A stretch of DNA of 64,000 nt from Andrena cerasifolii (taxonomy: Eukaryota > Arthropoda > Insecta > Hymenoptera > Andrenidae), in assembly GCF_050908995.1 (NCBI RefSeq), contig NC_135119.1:22659001-22723000 (forward strand), given 5' to 3'. This document shows, piece after piece, positions 11,267 to 23,100 of the stretch (positions within the stretch are counted from its first letter, which is position 1; the number at the start of each line of letters is the position of its first letter). A program made the translations under genes and the position numbers. The notes beneath the pieces were generated by a model that was given only the letters and a program-made list of their open reading frames with translations, made no database searches and was not told the origin of the DNA.

Positions 11267-14200
11267 CTAATCAAGGCTGATGGCAGTGTTTGTACCTGAT
11301 ACTTTTAACAATCTATCGGAACTCTTGGAGACACGTATCCTTTCTGGCTGTAAAATCTCGGCTATTATCTTCTCGTCGCTTCGTCGTTCCGGCTTCCGCG
11401 CAACATCTTGCGTTTTATTGCATTGCTGGGCCGCATCGCCTGCCGCCTCCTCAGCGACAGCGTCCAGTTGAGTCGCTTGGATGTCAGAAAAAGTAAGTCT
11501 TCCGTTGATCTTACTTTCTGAAGGCACGTGGGAATCGGGTTCAAGTGCCGTGGGAACGGGCGATCGCAACGGCTTCTCGTCATTACCACCGTTCAATCTT
11601 AGAATGTTAGCTGGCTCCACATAAAGCTGCGTCACGATCATAACGTTAGAAACTTAATCTCAACCACGTACTACAAGCTTAAGATGCATTACTAAATGTC
11701 CTTGTAAGAGACTTACTGCATCGAATGTAGAATCTAGAAACAATTCCTGCAGAAATCGTCGTGCTGGCATTCTATATGTACCACTACCTAAACGAGCTGC
11801 TACATCCGAAAATAAACAAGTATCCTATAACATAAAACATCGTTATGCATCAACGTTTTAAACATACATATAATTCTGTTATTTCTAAAATTCGATTTCC
11901 AACGTACCTGAAACTTTACCGAATGCAGTTGCCTTAATCTAAGCAAGGTTTGTCGACTATGCCTGTACCATACAGGGTTTGCTAACCGCTGCGTGTGCCT
12001 AAGTATTTTCCTATTCGTATAAAGTGATATGTACGTATTAATAAACTTAATAGTATTTCATCTTTCCATCATATCATTTAATTGTGTTACCTTTGTAACT
12101 TCATATCTTGTTCTGTAATGGAATCTCTGCTGTTACTTTTGCCATGAGAACATACTAAGCATATACGACAATGTTCCGCATCTACATCGTACTCCGAACA
12201 AGACTCCTCATCTACTTCGGTGGTTTCTATATCGGGCTTAGGTGCATCATCCGCTATAACTGGAATCGGCGCCTGTGGCGGTTCTGGGAAAATAGTTATA
12301 AGTCTCTTTGGAAGGGCGATGCCCATGTAAAATAAATTATCATTATTATCTTCAGGGGGCGGCGGAGGCGTCGGGGTTAATACGTGTTCCGCAATCCAGC
12401 TACGAGATGAATCGAACTCTGACAAACTTTGCAACGAGAGTCGGCCATCCAAACTGTACATCTGTAATCAGATATGGTAATTGTTAACCAAACTTCCACA
12501 AAGCGTAATCTACTTATTAAAATAACATATCAATTTCGAGGCACGCCTACCTCTAAGCTACTTTGTGAATAACTTGGTCTTCGATGGCGTTGCAAGCTAC
12601 GAAGCTTTGCGTATCCCTCAGCATCTTGTTGACTTAATCTTTGAGTACTGGAAACAGGGCTCGGCGTTTCTCCCCTTTCTCTGTAAACGCTCTAATGAAA
12701 ATCTATTTCTAATCAATGTAAAATTATCTGGAGAATGGTAGTCTTACGGTAGTGCATAACGCCTAGCTTCCAGATCCGTAGCCGCGCTTTCAGATCGGTT
12801 TCTGGTTCTTCGAGCCACTGGTTCAGGTAACTCTGGCTTGCCATCGCTGAGACTCCTGTGGTGCCTTTGTATGGGGACTGGACTTGGTGCTGGGTATCTG
12901 CTTGTAGGAGGAAGGACTGGCCAGTGGTCTCCGCGTCTGTGTCTAACACACGGCCAATCGAAAGTTAAGAGTGCATCGGCGCCCGCACGGGTGGTACCGA
13001 TGAGACTAAGAGAGTACACAGCCGTAGCTCGTACCATGTAATACGGGCACGTCTCTGCCATGGACGTTAACAGTTCTATCATCCCCAAGTGATTCAAATG
13101 TTCAGCACCCACGGCTGATGTCCCCATGTGACCCAGCGCCCACAAGGCTGATTTCACTTTCAAGATCCTCTTACTTAAGCTTGCAACCTGCTCCTCCCGA
13201 GATTCAGCCTCCAATCTCCAGCTCCTTTCCGGGGTGGTGCGTCTGGAATCGTCTAAGCTAGCCTTCCGGCGAATTTCGACCAGGGAATCAACCTTCTGTG
13301 TACCATATACATCCGTCGGCTCCACGCCTTCGGAATCCATTATTGTCTCCAATCTATTATTTAACTCCAGCGTTTCGTCCGTACCGGACTCCTCCGACAT
13401 AGCGTAAGCATCGTCAACTACGGAACGATTAGTTTTCGTGCATCTGGAGTTTGACTCTGAATCTCTGCAACCTGCTTCCATCCTGAACCGTTGAACGACT
13501 CGCGCGAACCGTTGTATCACATTTCGACGTAGCAACAGCTGCATGCCCAGATCGTGTTGCGCCAATTGGCCTATTAAGTGTGGTAGAATGAAAATATTGT
13601 GAGGTGTCATGGGGACATTGGTCGTTCTCCTCTGATAACAGCCAGTTTCATCCCTTTGCCGGCGCGTTAGGGAATCATGTATTTCTCCCTCTATCAAGCC
13701 GACGTATCTCTCCGCGAAGCCTCCCGGGCTGATCCACATTTCTAATTCTTCCGCGGGGGACGACAGTGCCGCGAAGCCTTGGTGAAGGGAATACAGCCGA
13801 ATCTTTAACAAGTATCCTTTGTCACCCAGCTCTTCTAGCCATTTACTCCAATCCCGGGATTGGCCCCCTTGCTGCAGCAGAGCTTCTAAATACTCCGGTT
13901 CTTCGCAAGCTTCGTGTAATGCCTCTAAAGCAGTTAACGCTATGGTTTTATTCGAATCTGACAAGCGATCCGTCAGTAGTGTTATTGCCCAACGATAGGC
14001 ATCAGCCATCCTGGCTCTGAGTATCAATCGGAGGAACTGTGTAGCGTATAGACGTGTACTGTCCAATGCTGCTTCTGTGATAATCTTAGTCATTACTTTT
14101 CTATTAGGTCCGTCCCTAAAATAATCTAAACTCGAAACTATAAGTTTAACGTAACAGTCATGATTAGTAGCTAAAGCTAAGTCTTGCAGTTTCTCTAATA

Positions 14201-16738
14201 AATTAAACCCCTTCAGGATCACGGTGCCCTTCGCTGAATGGCTCAATTGTCCAAGAAATAGGAAGTACTTTTGACAGCAAGTGGTAGACATTTGACGGGG
14301 CGAAAACAAACACTCGTGCGCAGATTGGGCTGTGCGGATGCTAGCGATCTGCTCAGCTATGTCTCCAATTAATTCGTTCAATAACTTTGTGCCCTCGGGT
14401 TCGTGTAGTTCCAGTAAACAGTTCAATAAATCACAACCAGCCAGCGTTGCCTCTCGTGCTAGATTGGCATTTGTCGCTAGCTCTACCCTGCTGTATCCAT
14501 TTAAGCACGGTTTAAAATAGCGCACCAGCCTTTTCATGAACAATCGGTGATCAGAATCGTGGAGTATTCGTATCGTGTCTTCCCGCGAGCGTAATATAGA
14601 CCGCACTATCGGCCAATTCCACGCGAGGGCATCCTTAGAGCTGAGTACTTGAGCATCTTTTAGAAGAGGCGTCGTGGTTGGCGACTCTCTGCGTAACCAA
14701 TTCCTGCTGGACGTTCGTTGGCGCCTTGGTAAAGTCGGCCTCAACCAAGTGCCTGCTTGTAAAATTTTGTCGAGGAAGAGACTGGCGGGCGCCGGTCTTC
14801 GCCGCATCATAGTGTGCATTCGCTCCAAGATTGTTACAGCTGCCAAGGCTTGGTGCTTCCCAGCGCTCGCGTGCTCCAATAGATTTGGCAAAGGAGGCGT
14901 GAGATCGCATACTTCGGATGGTAAAAGAGAATGCGCGAGATGCAGCAATGCGCCCAGGAGAACAGCTGCGCGTACAGAAATAAAAGTGTCAGTGGATACA
15001 ATGGTTTCCGCGAGGGCGTGATGTAGACCACATTCCAGTAAAGCGTAAACCAACAACGCTAAATGTATTTCGGTGATATTCGGACAGCGCGACGATAAAG
15101 ATGGTAAAATGTATTTTCCTTCAGCTGCGACGAAACCTTCTGACAACTTCCAAGAGTCACGCGCTCTGCTGGGATCCACGGCTGCGAGAGCAACGTCCGG
15201 TTCGTCGGTCCAAGTAGGTAAAGGTAAATCCAACAGTTCGTAAAGTAATTCTAAGACAGCAGCTCGCACTTCAAGTTGATCAACATACAATATATCCGCT
15301 ATTGCCTTTAAGCCTGAATTATCATCGGGCCGGCAAAAATGTAGAACACCAGAATACGATCTTAGTATGCTTAGTAATGCTAATTTACTAGCAGCGAACC
15401 TCTCTCGATCTTCTTTCGTTCTGTCCATACTCAGAGAGTGTAGCTCGCAATAAGGAGCCGCGAAACATAAAAGGGAAACGCTACTCCTAGTATCGGGGGT
15501 ATTTAATAACTTTAGTAAAACTCCTACGACAGATTCAATTATAGCGGGGCTTTGTCCAGTCATAGCAGCTCTTGCCAGGGTACCGATCCCTCCGCAACTG
15601 ATTAATACATTTGAATTTAAAACACCTAATTCGCAAAGAGTTGCCAAGAATGCTCGAAACGCTCCATCTTTCTCCTCGACTCCTCCATTCGTTAGACTTA
15701 TTAAAGATCTTGCTAAAATGGGACTAAAATGTTTCGGAGCTAATACTAAAATTCTTCTAACAAGCCTAAGAGCCTGCATCCTCTCCATTTCATTTCGTAG
15801 ATTAACATCCATACTGCGAGCCACAAAGTATGGATATTGTAATTTATTAATCGCGACAACATCCTGCTCCTTCTTGAGCATATATCGCACCGCTCGCAAA
15901 GCAGCAGCGCGAACTTGTGTTGCTTCATGGACAAGCCCCAATCGCAAGCTGCAAAATAAATACATCGTATAATAATAAATAAGAGTAACAATCGCACGGT
16001 ATTCGCAATAAGCATTCCCGACTTCTTACCAGCAAAATATATCATCGATGGAATATCCATAATCCGGTGAATCATTTTGGCAAATTAACTTAACAATGGC
16101 ATTAAGATAGGCTAGTTTCTTTATGTTTGGAACATTGTGACGTTGACACAGATTAGTTAAAACTTCTTTCACATTCTCCTTCAGCCCTGAAAAAATAAAT
16201 TCATCTAAATAACCATTACAAATACAAAAAATGCAGATATGCGATAAAAAATTATTTATACACGCTGTTGCATAACAGTGTGCAATAGCAAACATTTGCG
16301 TGCTACAATGTTGAGAAGCTTATGCACCCTAATCTTATAACATATTACTCCAATATTTTCCTTGGAAAATCATTTACGTTCATCTGGAAGTAATCATTAG
16401 TCGTATTTTCTAAAAAGGGACACCTGTCGCGTCGCAAGATGCGAACGAAAGGTGAGCATGCATATGCATATACGATCGTAGACCGATCCGAGTCGGTCAC
16501 GTTATCAAAGTGCTGTGGCTAGAAAGTTGCAAAGTACAGGTTAGGTTACTAACCTCTTGACAGATCGAGCTGCACGCAGCTGTCTTCACTGTTTTGACGA
16601 CCTATAAAAAGAACACATGAATAGAAAACGAGCACAGCTTCGAAATAAAGAAACTGACAGACCGATGCTCAACGTACTTCGAAGGGATCTGCTTGTGCGA
16701 AGGCTCCTACCCCAGATCATCCAACTAGAAATTGCCAT
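11267..16738 (-). CDS. rictor: Rictor, defining subunit of TOR complex 2
   Basis: Rictor is the scaffold of TOR complex 2, which phosphorylates AKT and other AGC kinases. Nine coding exons join in phase: 16678-16738, 16554-16601, 16030-16186, 12748-15948, 12551-12689, 12091-12461, 11908-11998, 11717-11824 and 11267-11626, giving 1511 residues (human about 1708). The N terminus WGRSLRTSRSLRSRQNSEDS parallels the vertebrate start. Helical repeats follow, with the conserved EMERMQALRLVRRIL near residue 140 and DGPNRKVMTKIITEAALDS further on. The Rictor V domain, ALWALGHMGTS to CVRHRRGDHWPVLP, lies at about residues 1015-1105. The C-terminal part keeps FYMGIALP and a cysteine cluster CRICLVC near residue 1300, matching the zinc-binding site of human Rictor. 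The last exons carry YRMPARRFLQELF. Exon 4 is an unusual 3.2-kb coding exon. Exon 5 starts at the second of two overlapping AG sites (ATTAGAG|C), the only choice that keeps the frame. Translation could also begin at the second Met (16718-16720). Confidence 0.95.
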
Positions 16739-17702
16739 TTCTTTACCGGCTGCTACCCGCGATCACAATCAACACTTTTTGTCCGCTTGTTACTACAAGT
16801 CTTCCCTGCGGTATATGTCATTCTCACTGTTAATCCGAACCCCGAAGTACTACAAACGCACCGCTGATAAATCAAAGTGTAACACGATTCAAGTGTTACA
16901 TGGGAACGTTGCACCCGATCTACCGCAATCTTCGGGAAAATTCGTCGGTACCTGAGAAAGTTGCAAAAGTCACGGTAGACACGCAGTCGACAAGCGAACG
17001 CGCTATTTATCCGAAATCTTCCACTCAGCTTTCCGCGCACGCACACGTGTCACATTAATCTCCGCTGTAAATATACGATTTCGAGCTGAACCAGAATATC
17101 GAATATTTTATATTTCCAAGATTACAATGTATTTCCCATTGCACGGACGTACGATCGAAATACACCGTTTGACATGCTCGACTGGCCTGGACTAGTCGGT
17201 GTTCAGAAGATCGAGATTCCGATGCAACAATGCTGCACGTTACATTTATGAAATATATTAACTTGGAAGAGCTTTACTACACCTCGACTTAACGTCTATT
17301 GCGTTTTAACCGCGGCACTTTAATCGCACGGATTTTAATATTATATTCCTCATAAAGAAATTAAATGAGATCTGGCACGGTAAACGGTCCTCCGCGAAAA
17401 TTACGTTTTACACGCGAAAACGGTCTGTCGCGAAACGGATCGTACGATAACGCGGTAAACAATGGTAACGTGAAATTCCGCCTTTCTTTAACAAATGCTG
17501 ATTATGAAATGTTTGTTTTTGGCTTTATCATATTTGCGAAATAAGTACTTTATTTCTAGCGAACGTGTTTACAGTTTAGAAGGAAACTTCTCATTATCTT
17601 TCAATCGTTGTAGATGGACACACTGTAGTCGTGAATTAGCTTTCAACATTCAACAATCGGTAGCGATCGAGCAGAGGGTTGACTCGTTGCAAATTTAAAA
17701 TA
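16739..17702. promoter_or_regulatory. Shared divergent promoter region of Rictor and Prosbeta1
   Basis: The two start codons point away from each other and are 964 bp apart. The segment holds both promoters and 5' untranslated regions. A CACGTG E-box lies at 17044-17049 within CGCACGCACACGTGTCAC, and several CpG-rich patches occur (about 16960-17060 and 17385-17455). No TATA box is convincing for either gene. Co-regulation is possible but not shown by sequence. Confidence 0.55.
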
Positions 17703-19160
17703 ATGGCTTATATGGTGGATAATTTAGTTCAACCCAATATGGGCCCAACTACTGATAATTTAGTTCCAGATTGGCTTCATTCGGAGCAGAGTACTGGGGT
17801 AAGTTTCCTCGAACTCTGGCATTAACATGTTTCTAGGTTAGAATGACAGTGCAAAGTTAAGGATATCTTTGCGGGAAACATTGAAATAAAATTATACCTC
17901 TTAATACTGCGTATTTCTTTGCATTAATTTCGATCATCCTTCTATCTATAACAATATTTTGCTTTAACATTATTTTGTTAATCAGACCTCAATTATGGCT
18001 TGTGAATTTGACGGAGGAGTTGTAATTGGAGCAGATTCTCGAGCAACAACAGGGTAAGAAATCCTGCATAAAGGCTTTTTACATTACTTTTGTAGCAACT
18101 ACATAATCGATGAATATTCTTTCAGAGCTTATATTTCCAACCGATTTGCAGACAAGCTGAACAAAATAACAGATTACATTTATTGCTGTCGCTCTGGTTC
18201 TGCTGCAGACACACAAGCTATTTCTGATATAGTTACGTACCACTTAGGACTCCATAAGTAAGTAACTTATGTATAAAGTGACCAGATGTCCCACATTGTG
18301 CAGGACAGTTCCGCATTTAAGCCCTTTGTCCCACAAAGTGTCCTGGATTGGACATGTAACCTTTTACATTTTTGCAGTGGCATAAAGTTACTGTTTCCTC
18401 TACTTTTTTGTTGTGAAAAAAGAAATATTATTAATTTCGTTTCAATGTATCACTTTATAATCACAAGTATGTATTTTTAAATATATTGTAAATGCTTTAA
18501 TAAACTACAGAAAAGATCTCCTCACGGATCTGCCAACCCTTTCTTTTGTTTTGCTTGCCTGCTTGCTCGTTCCACATTGGAACAGAAAATATCTGGTCAC
18601 TTTACTTATGTATAAAATAAATGCTGCTAGGTGAGACACAGAGGTATTAAATTACGAACATTGTTATACTTTTACAGAATGGAATTAGGGATGGAACCTC
18701 TAGTAGAAACAGCAGCGAACGTGTTTCGTGAATTATGTTACAACTATCGAGATTCCTTAATGGCTGGAATCTTGGTGGCTGGATGGGATAGCCAGAAGGG
18801 AGGCCAAGTTTACAGTGTCCCCTTAGGTGGTATGTGTGTACGGCAACCGATCTCCATTGGAGGGTCCGGTTCCACGTACGTGTACGGTTACATGGATTCC
18901 CAATACAAGCCGAACATGTCGAAGGATGAGTGCGTGAAACTAGTTGAACACAGTAAGTGGCCAGCAACCTTTGATCGATACGATCCAATTATCTAACGCA
19001 TGGATACTTACCACGCTTCCTTCACTTTGCAGCATTGGCATTGGCGATGTCGCGTGACGGTAGCAGCGGCGGTGTCATTCGAATTGGCGTTATCACGGAA
19101 ACGGGAATTGAAAGAAAAGTTATATTGGGCAACGATCTGCCGCGCTTTTACGAGGGGTGA
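17703..19160 (+). CDS. Prosbeta1: 20S proteasome subunit beta-1 (caspase-like)
   Basis: This is the beta-1/PSMB6 subunit, which cleaves after acidic residues inside the 20S proteasome. Five exons (17703-17798, 17986-18053, 18126-18257, 18678-18952, 19033-19160) give 232 residues, the usual length. A 32-residue propeptide ends in STG, and autocleavage before Thr exposes the catalytic N terminus TSIMACEFDGG. Counting from that Thr, Asp17, Lys33 (FADK) and the beta-1-specific Arg45 (YCCRSG) are all in place, so an active caspase-like site is expected. SRDGSSGG and the C-terminal LPRFYEG also fit. Intron 1 falls exactly between the Gly and the catalytic Thr in phase 0. Intron 3 carries a small transposon. 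The gene shares an upstream region with Rictor on the opposite strand. Confidence 0.97.
18275..18603. mobile_element. MITE-like insertion in Prosbeta1 intron 3
   Basis: A 329-bp insertion begins AAAGTGACCAGATGTCCCAC and ends ATATCTGGTCACTTT, so its ends are inverted repeats of about 14 bp. It is flanked on both sides by the direct repeat ACTTATGTAT (18265-18274 and 18604-18613). It has no transposase. The GTGACCAGA type of end recalls hAT-derived elements, but the flanking repeat of 10 bp is longer than the usual 8 bp, so the superfamily is uncertain. Confidence 0.75.
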
Positions 19161-20199
19161 ATTTCCTTGACAGTTAGATGTAAATTGTATACTTGCATAA
19201 ACCTTATTTCTGTATTTCCAAAAAGCTTGTATCAAATACGTCGAGTTTCTTAATTAAATCTAAACGAAAATCATCTCGTTGTTTCTTTATAAACTGCATC
19301 CCTTGCTGAGAGCAGTGACGCGCTTCTGAACGCGTAGTATTTAAATGGAATCTCAAAGTTAGTAGTATTATGAACGAACCCTTTGGTTGCCCAAAAACGT
19401 TCAGGAACTTGTTTAAATCGTGACCGTCAATCGTGACTAACGCACATCCACACAACTACAACTATATCTAGGTCGTATTATCCACTTACGATTCACTCCC
19501 GGTATATACCCGGTCGTTTTAGCTTCGTACTTAATGTCCATTGTCGGTTTAATGAGAAAATTGTCACAATGGCACAATCGTGATGTGTGCAATCGCATGG
19601 AGCCGCTTCGTGCTTTTGGCTCTTTTCAGATGAACTGTCACGGCAGTTGCAGTCGGTCGTCCGTGATACCCTCTGCAATCTCCTGCGGTCACCATACGCC
19701 ACGCAAACCGTGTACCATGCACTCCGCCTAACTCCTTAAGTTCAACGTATCTGGAGACCTGTCTTCCTCCAAGTGTGTACAGTGTTTAAAAGCGCATTGT
19801 TTCTATTTCCCAAGTTTTACATAAATTTCAATCCGTCGCTCGCAAATGCACATGAGTGAACAAACCGGAAGTCTTCAGCTACGTGACCATTTCTAAGCAA
19901 AGTACCATTAATGGACGAGAAAACTGTCGTGCACAAAAATTACGGTAAGCAATGTCTTCGATTTCAATTAACTCCAATTTTAAGTTCACCCTTGCGTGAC
20001 CCTCCTCATCCCTCGTCTCTGAGTACCTCAGAATTTTAAAATGGTAAATGGTAATGAACTCGTACCGTTGTGTGTAGCATTTTTCAATGAAAATTTCTAT
20101 ATAAATAAATCCGGCTATCAGTTGCTGAGAGGATCCAGTTTATAACACGGTGCGCCTGAAGGCGTTGGAGCGATCGCAAAAATTCCGTTTTGTAACAAA
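19161..20199. other. Intergenic region between Prosbeta1 and the SLC5 gene
   Basis: Contains the 3' untranslated region of Prosbeta1 and the promoter and 5' untranslated region of the transporter gene. No further gene is supported; small open frames on both strands look random. Confidence 0.45.
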
Positions 20200-23100
20200 A
20201 TGACGGCGGAGAATGCTTTGGAGGACCGGCTGCCGAACTGGTCGCAGGACATGCCGACGGTACAGGAAGTCGGCGAGATAATGCGAACTTTCGGCGGATG
20301 GGACTATTCGGTTTTCGGGTTCATGCTGGTGACCTGCGGTTTGATCGGGGTTTACTTTGGTTTCGTTAAGAAGTCCTCGGGAGAAGACGAGTACCTCGTG
20401 GGTGGTAGGAACATGAAGACCATCCCTGTCAGCATGAGTCTCATAGCTAGCTTTATATCGGGTACGATTTTACTTGCAATTATAGACAACCGTTTAAAAA
20501 GGCTTCTATTACCGCGACTCTCATACTGATAATTGCGCCAGTGGTTATGAAAGTGGTGTATGTAAAAAAACCCTCAAAATTGAGATTTATATTATTTTAT
20601 GTTATATTGGTATTTCAATGTTATAAAAGAATTGTTGCAAAATAGTCGCCGAGTAAGCAATGATACGATAGTGTCACTTCAGGGGGTTGATTTTGAGATT
20701 TTGCGCCCCTAGGCTACAAGCGTCTGCAGCTCCTTCCGCGAAATATCATCAAATATATTAATTGAAATCAGCCGAGACAATTTCGAAATTAATATAATAT
20801 GGCTACTCACATGTGAGTATTATTAATTTAATCTAATAACTTTTAATAAACTATCTTTTTAATAAAAAATAATTGGAAACATTTTTTAAAGTTTAATAAA
20901 TTTAAATATCCTCCCAATAAAATTACTTATTTTAATATAATTACTAAATAATTTAAATTAAATTATAAAATTCTGTAGGGTCTTCTCGCCCCATGTATAA
21001 ATTTAAGCATTTTTATTTAAAATTTAAATTAATAATTTAAACTAGAGACACCAGTAAATATTACATCAACTCATTCATACAAGCCTTCAATAAAAAGACT
21101 AATTATTATGCTACCTTTTTTGTTAATTTACTACATAAAAAAAAGTGAATCGTTTTTAAAGTTGTCTCAAGTCTCTGTGTTTAAACATTTTCAAATTTCT
21201 TTCGCTCAAAATTTGTCGCTCCTCTAAATTATTGCCCCGCGCCCTTCATAAAAATTGCTTCTGTTCGAAAAAATATTTGAATTTATTAAGTTGTGAAGAT
21301 CGAAAAACTACGTTCGAGCAATTTTGGAATTTGGGAGACATTCGAAGGATTAAAAACACACATTTTCGTACAAGTTACTCAAACAATTTTGCAACGATAG
21401 ATAAATTTGACATTAGAAGAGCATATACGTTGTGAAACATTTTGTTCAATAATTGCAAAATATTTTTTAACACGTCCAAAACGCAACAGTCTAAATACCT
21501 CGAAACAATGACTCTCGCAACACTTTCTCGAAACGCTCCACTTTCATAATCAACGACAGAATTGATACGGAAAGGAGAGTACTTAACGCGTTAATAGATT
21601 CGATTTACTTTTAACGCGCAGATTAACAAACTATTGTTGCAATAACAGGTATTTCACTGTTGGGCACACCAACGGAAGTTTACGTGCACGGTACCAGCTA
21701 CCTTTGCGTCGGTTTCGGTGTCATCATCGTCGGTTTCGTAATGTCCGGAATATACTTGCCGGTTTTCCATGAACTGAAAGTAACGAGCACCTACGAGTAC
21801 CTCGAGAGACGCTTTAACAAAAAGATAAGACTACTAGGATCTATGCTCTTCTCGATTAGCGTCGTAAGTGGCTGCGATCGATTTCGTGATAATATTCCGA
21901 TACATAGAATTGAATACAAACTTGACTAAAAATCGTTTCTATAAAAAAAAAAAACATAAATTACCATTCTTTTAGATGACGTGGCTTCCAATAGTCATTT
22001 ACGTACCGGCGTTGGCTTTCAATCAAGGTATCACATGCGTATCGAATAACACGCCGCTAAAATTACACATTAATCCCTGAAACTAATACACGGGTATGAT
22101 GTGCTTGCAGTTACAGGAGTGAACGTACACATAGTCACACCGTTCGTATGTATCGTGTGCATCTTCTACACTTGCGTGGTAAGAGACGGCTGGTTAATCG
22201 TTGCGAGAATGCTTTTCCGTTAATCAGTTGCGTAATCTACTTCGCGTTCTTCCAATTAAGGGTGGTTTGCGGGCGGTGGTGTGGACCGATTTCACTCAAA
22301 CCTTCGTTATGTTCGGCTCTATGCTGCTGATCATTATCAAAGGCACATCCGACGTGGGTGGATTCTCCTTAGTGATAAGGAGGAACCAGGAATCCGGGAG
22401 ACTCGAGCTACCCTCGTGAGTATGGTATAATTAATTAGAAGACAGAACAAGGTGTGTATCATTCTTAACTCGTGCCTGTTGGATGCGCAGGACTGATTGG
22501 AGTCCTCTAACGAGGCACACCATTTGGTCCCTGACGATAGGTGGTTTCTTTCACTGGCTGCAAATAGCCGCTATCAATCAAAGTATGATGCAGCGGTATC
22601 TCGCGCTGCCCACGCTGCGATCGGCTAGAAGGTACAATTAACTTGTCCGCCGTGTAAATTCGGCCCCGCGGTGGTAAATAATGTAACTTAATGCAATTGT
22701 GGTTTGTAGAGCGCTCTGGATTTTCATATTCGGGGTCTTGGCTATAATGGGAATATGCGGATACGCGGGAATGTTAATATATGCCTGGTACCACGAGTGT
22801 GATCCACTTACGACGAAGGTAATGATCGGGCTTCCCTGATAGTCCAATTCCACCGCGCATCCTGACTCCAACAGTAATGGACAGATTCTCACATTCAATG
22901 AGCTCTATCCATATTCCTGATATTTAATATTTCCCATTTAATGGACCATTTGCAGGTATATCCTAATGCTAGTTTTTCCCTTACGCTTTATGTTTCTTCG
23001 ATGAATTTTTTTGGGTGTAGTTGGCAGGCGCCAAGGACCAGCTGTTGCCACTGCTCGTCATGAACATATTAAGCGACTTCCCGGGACTTCCGGGTCTCTT

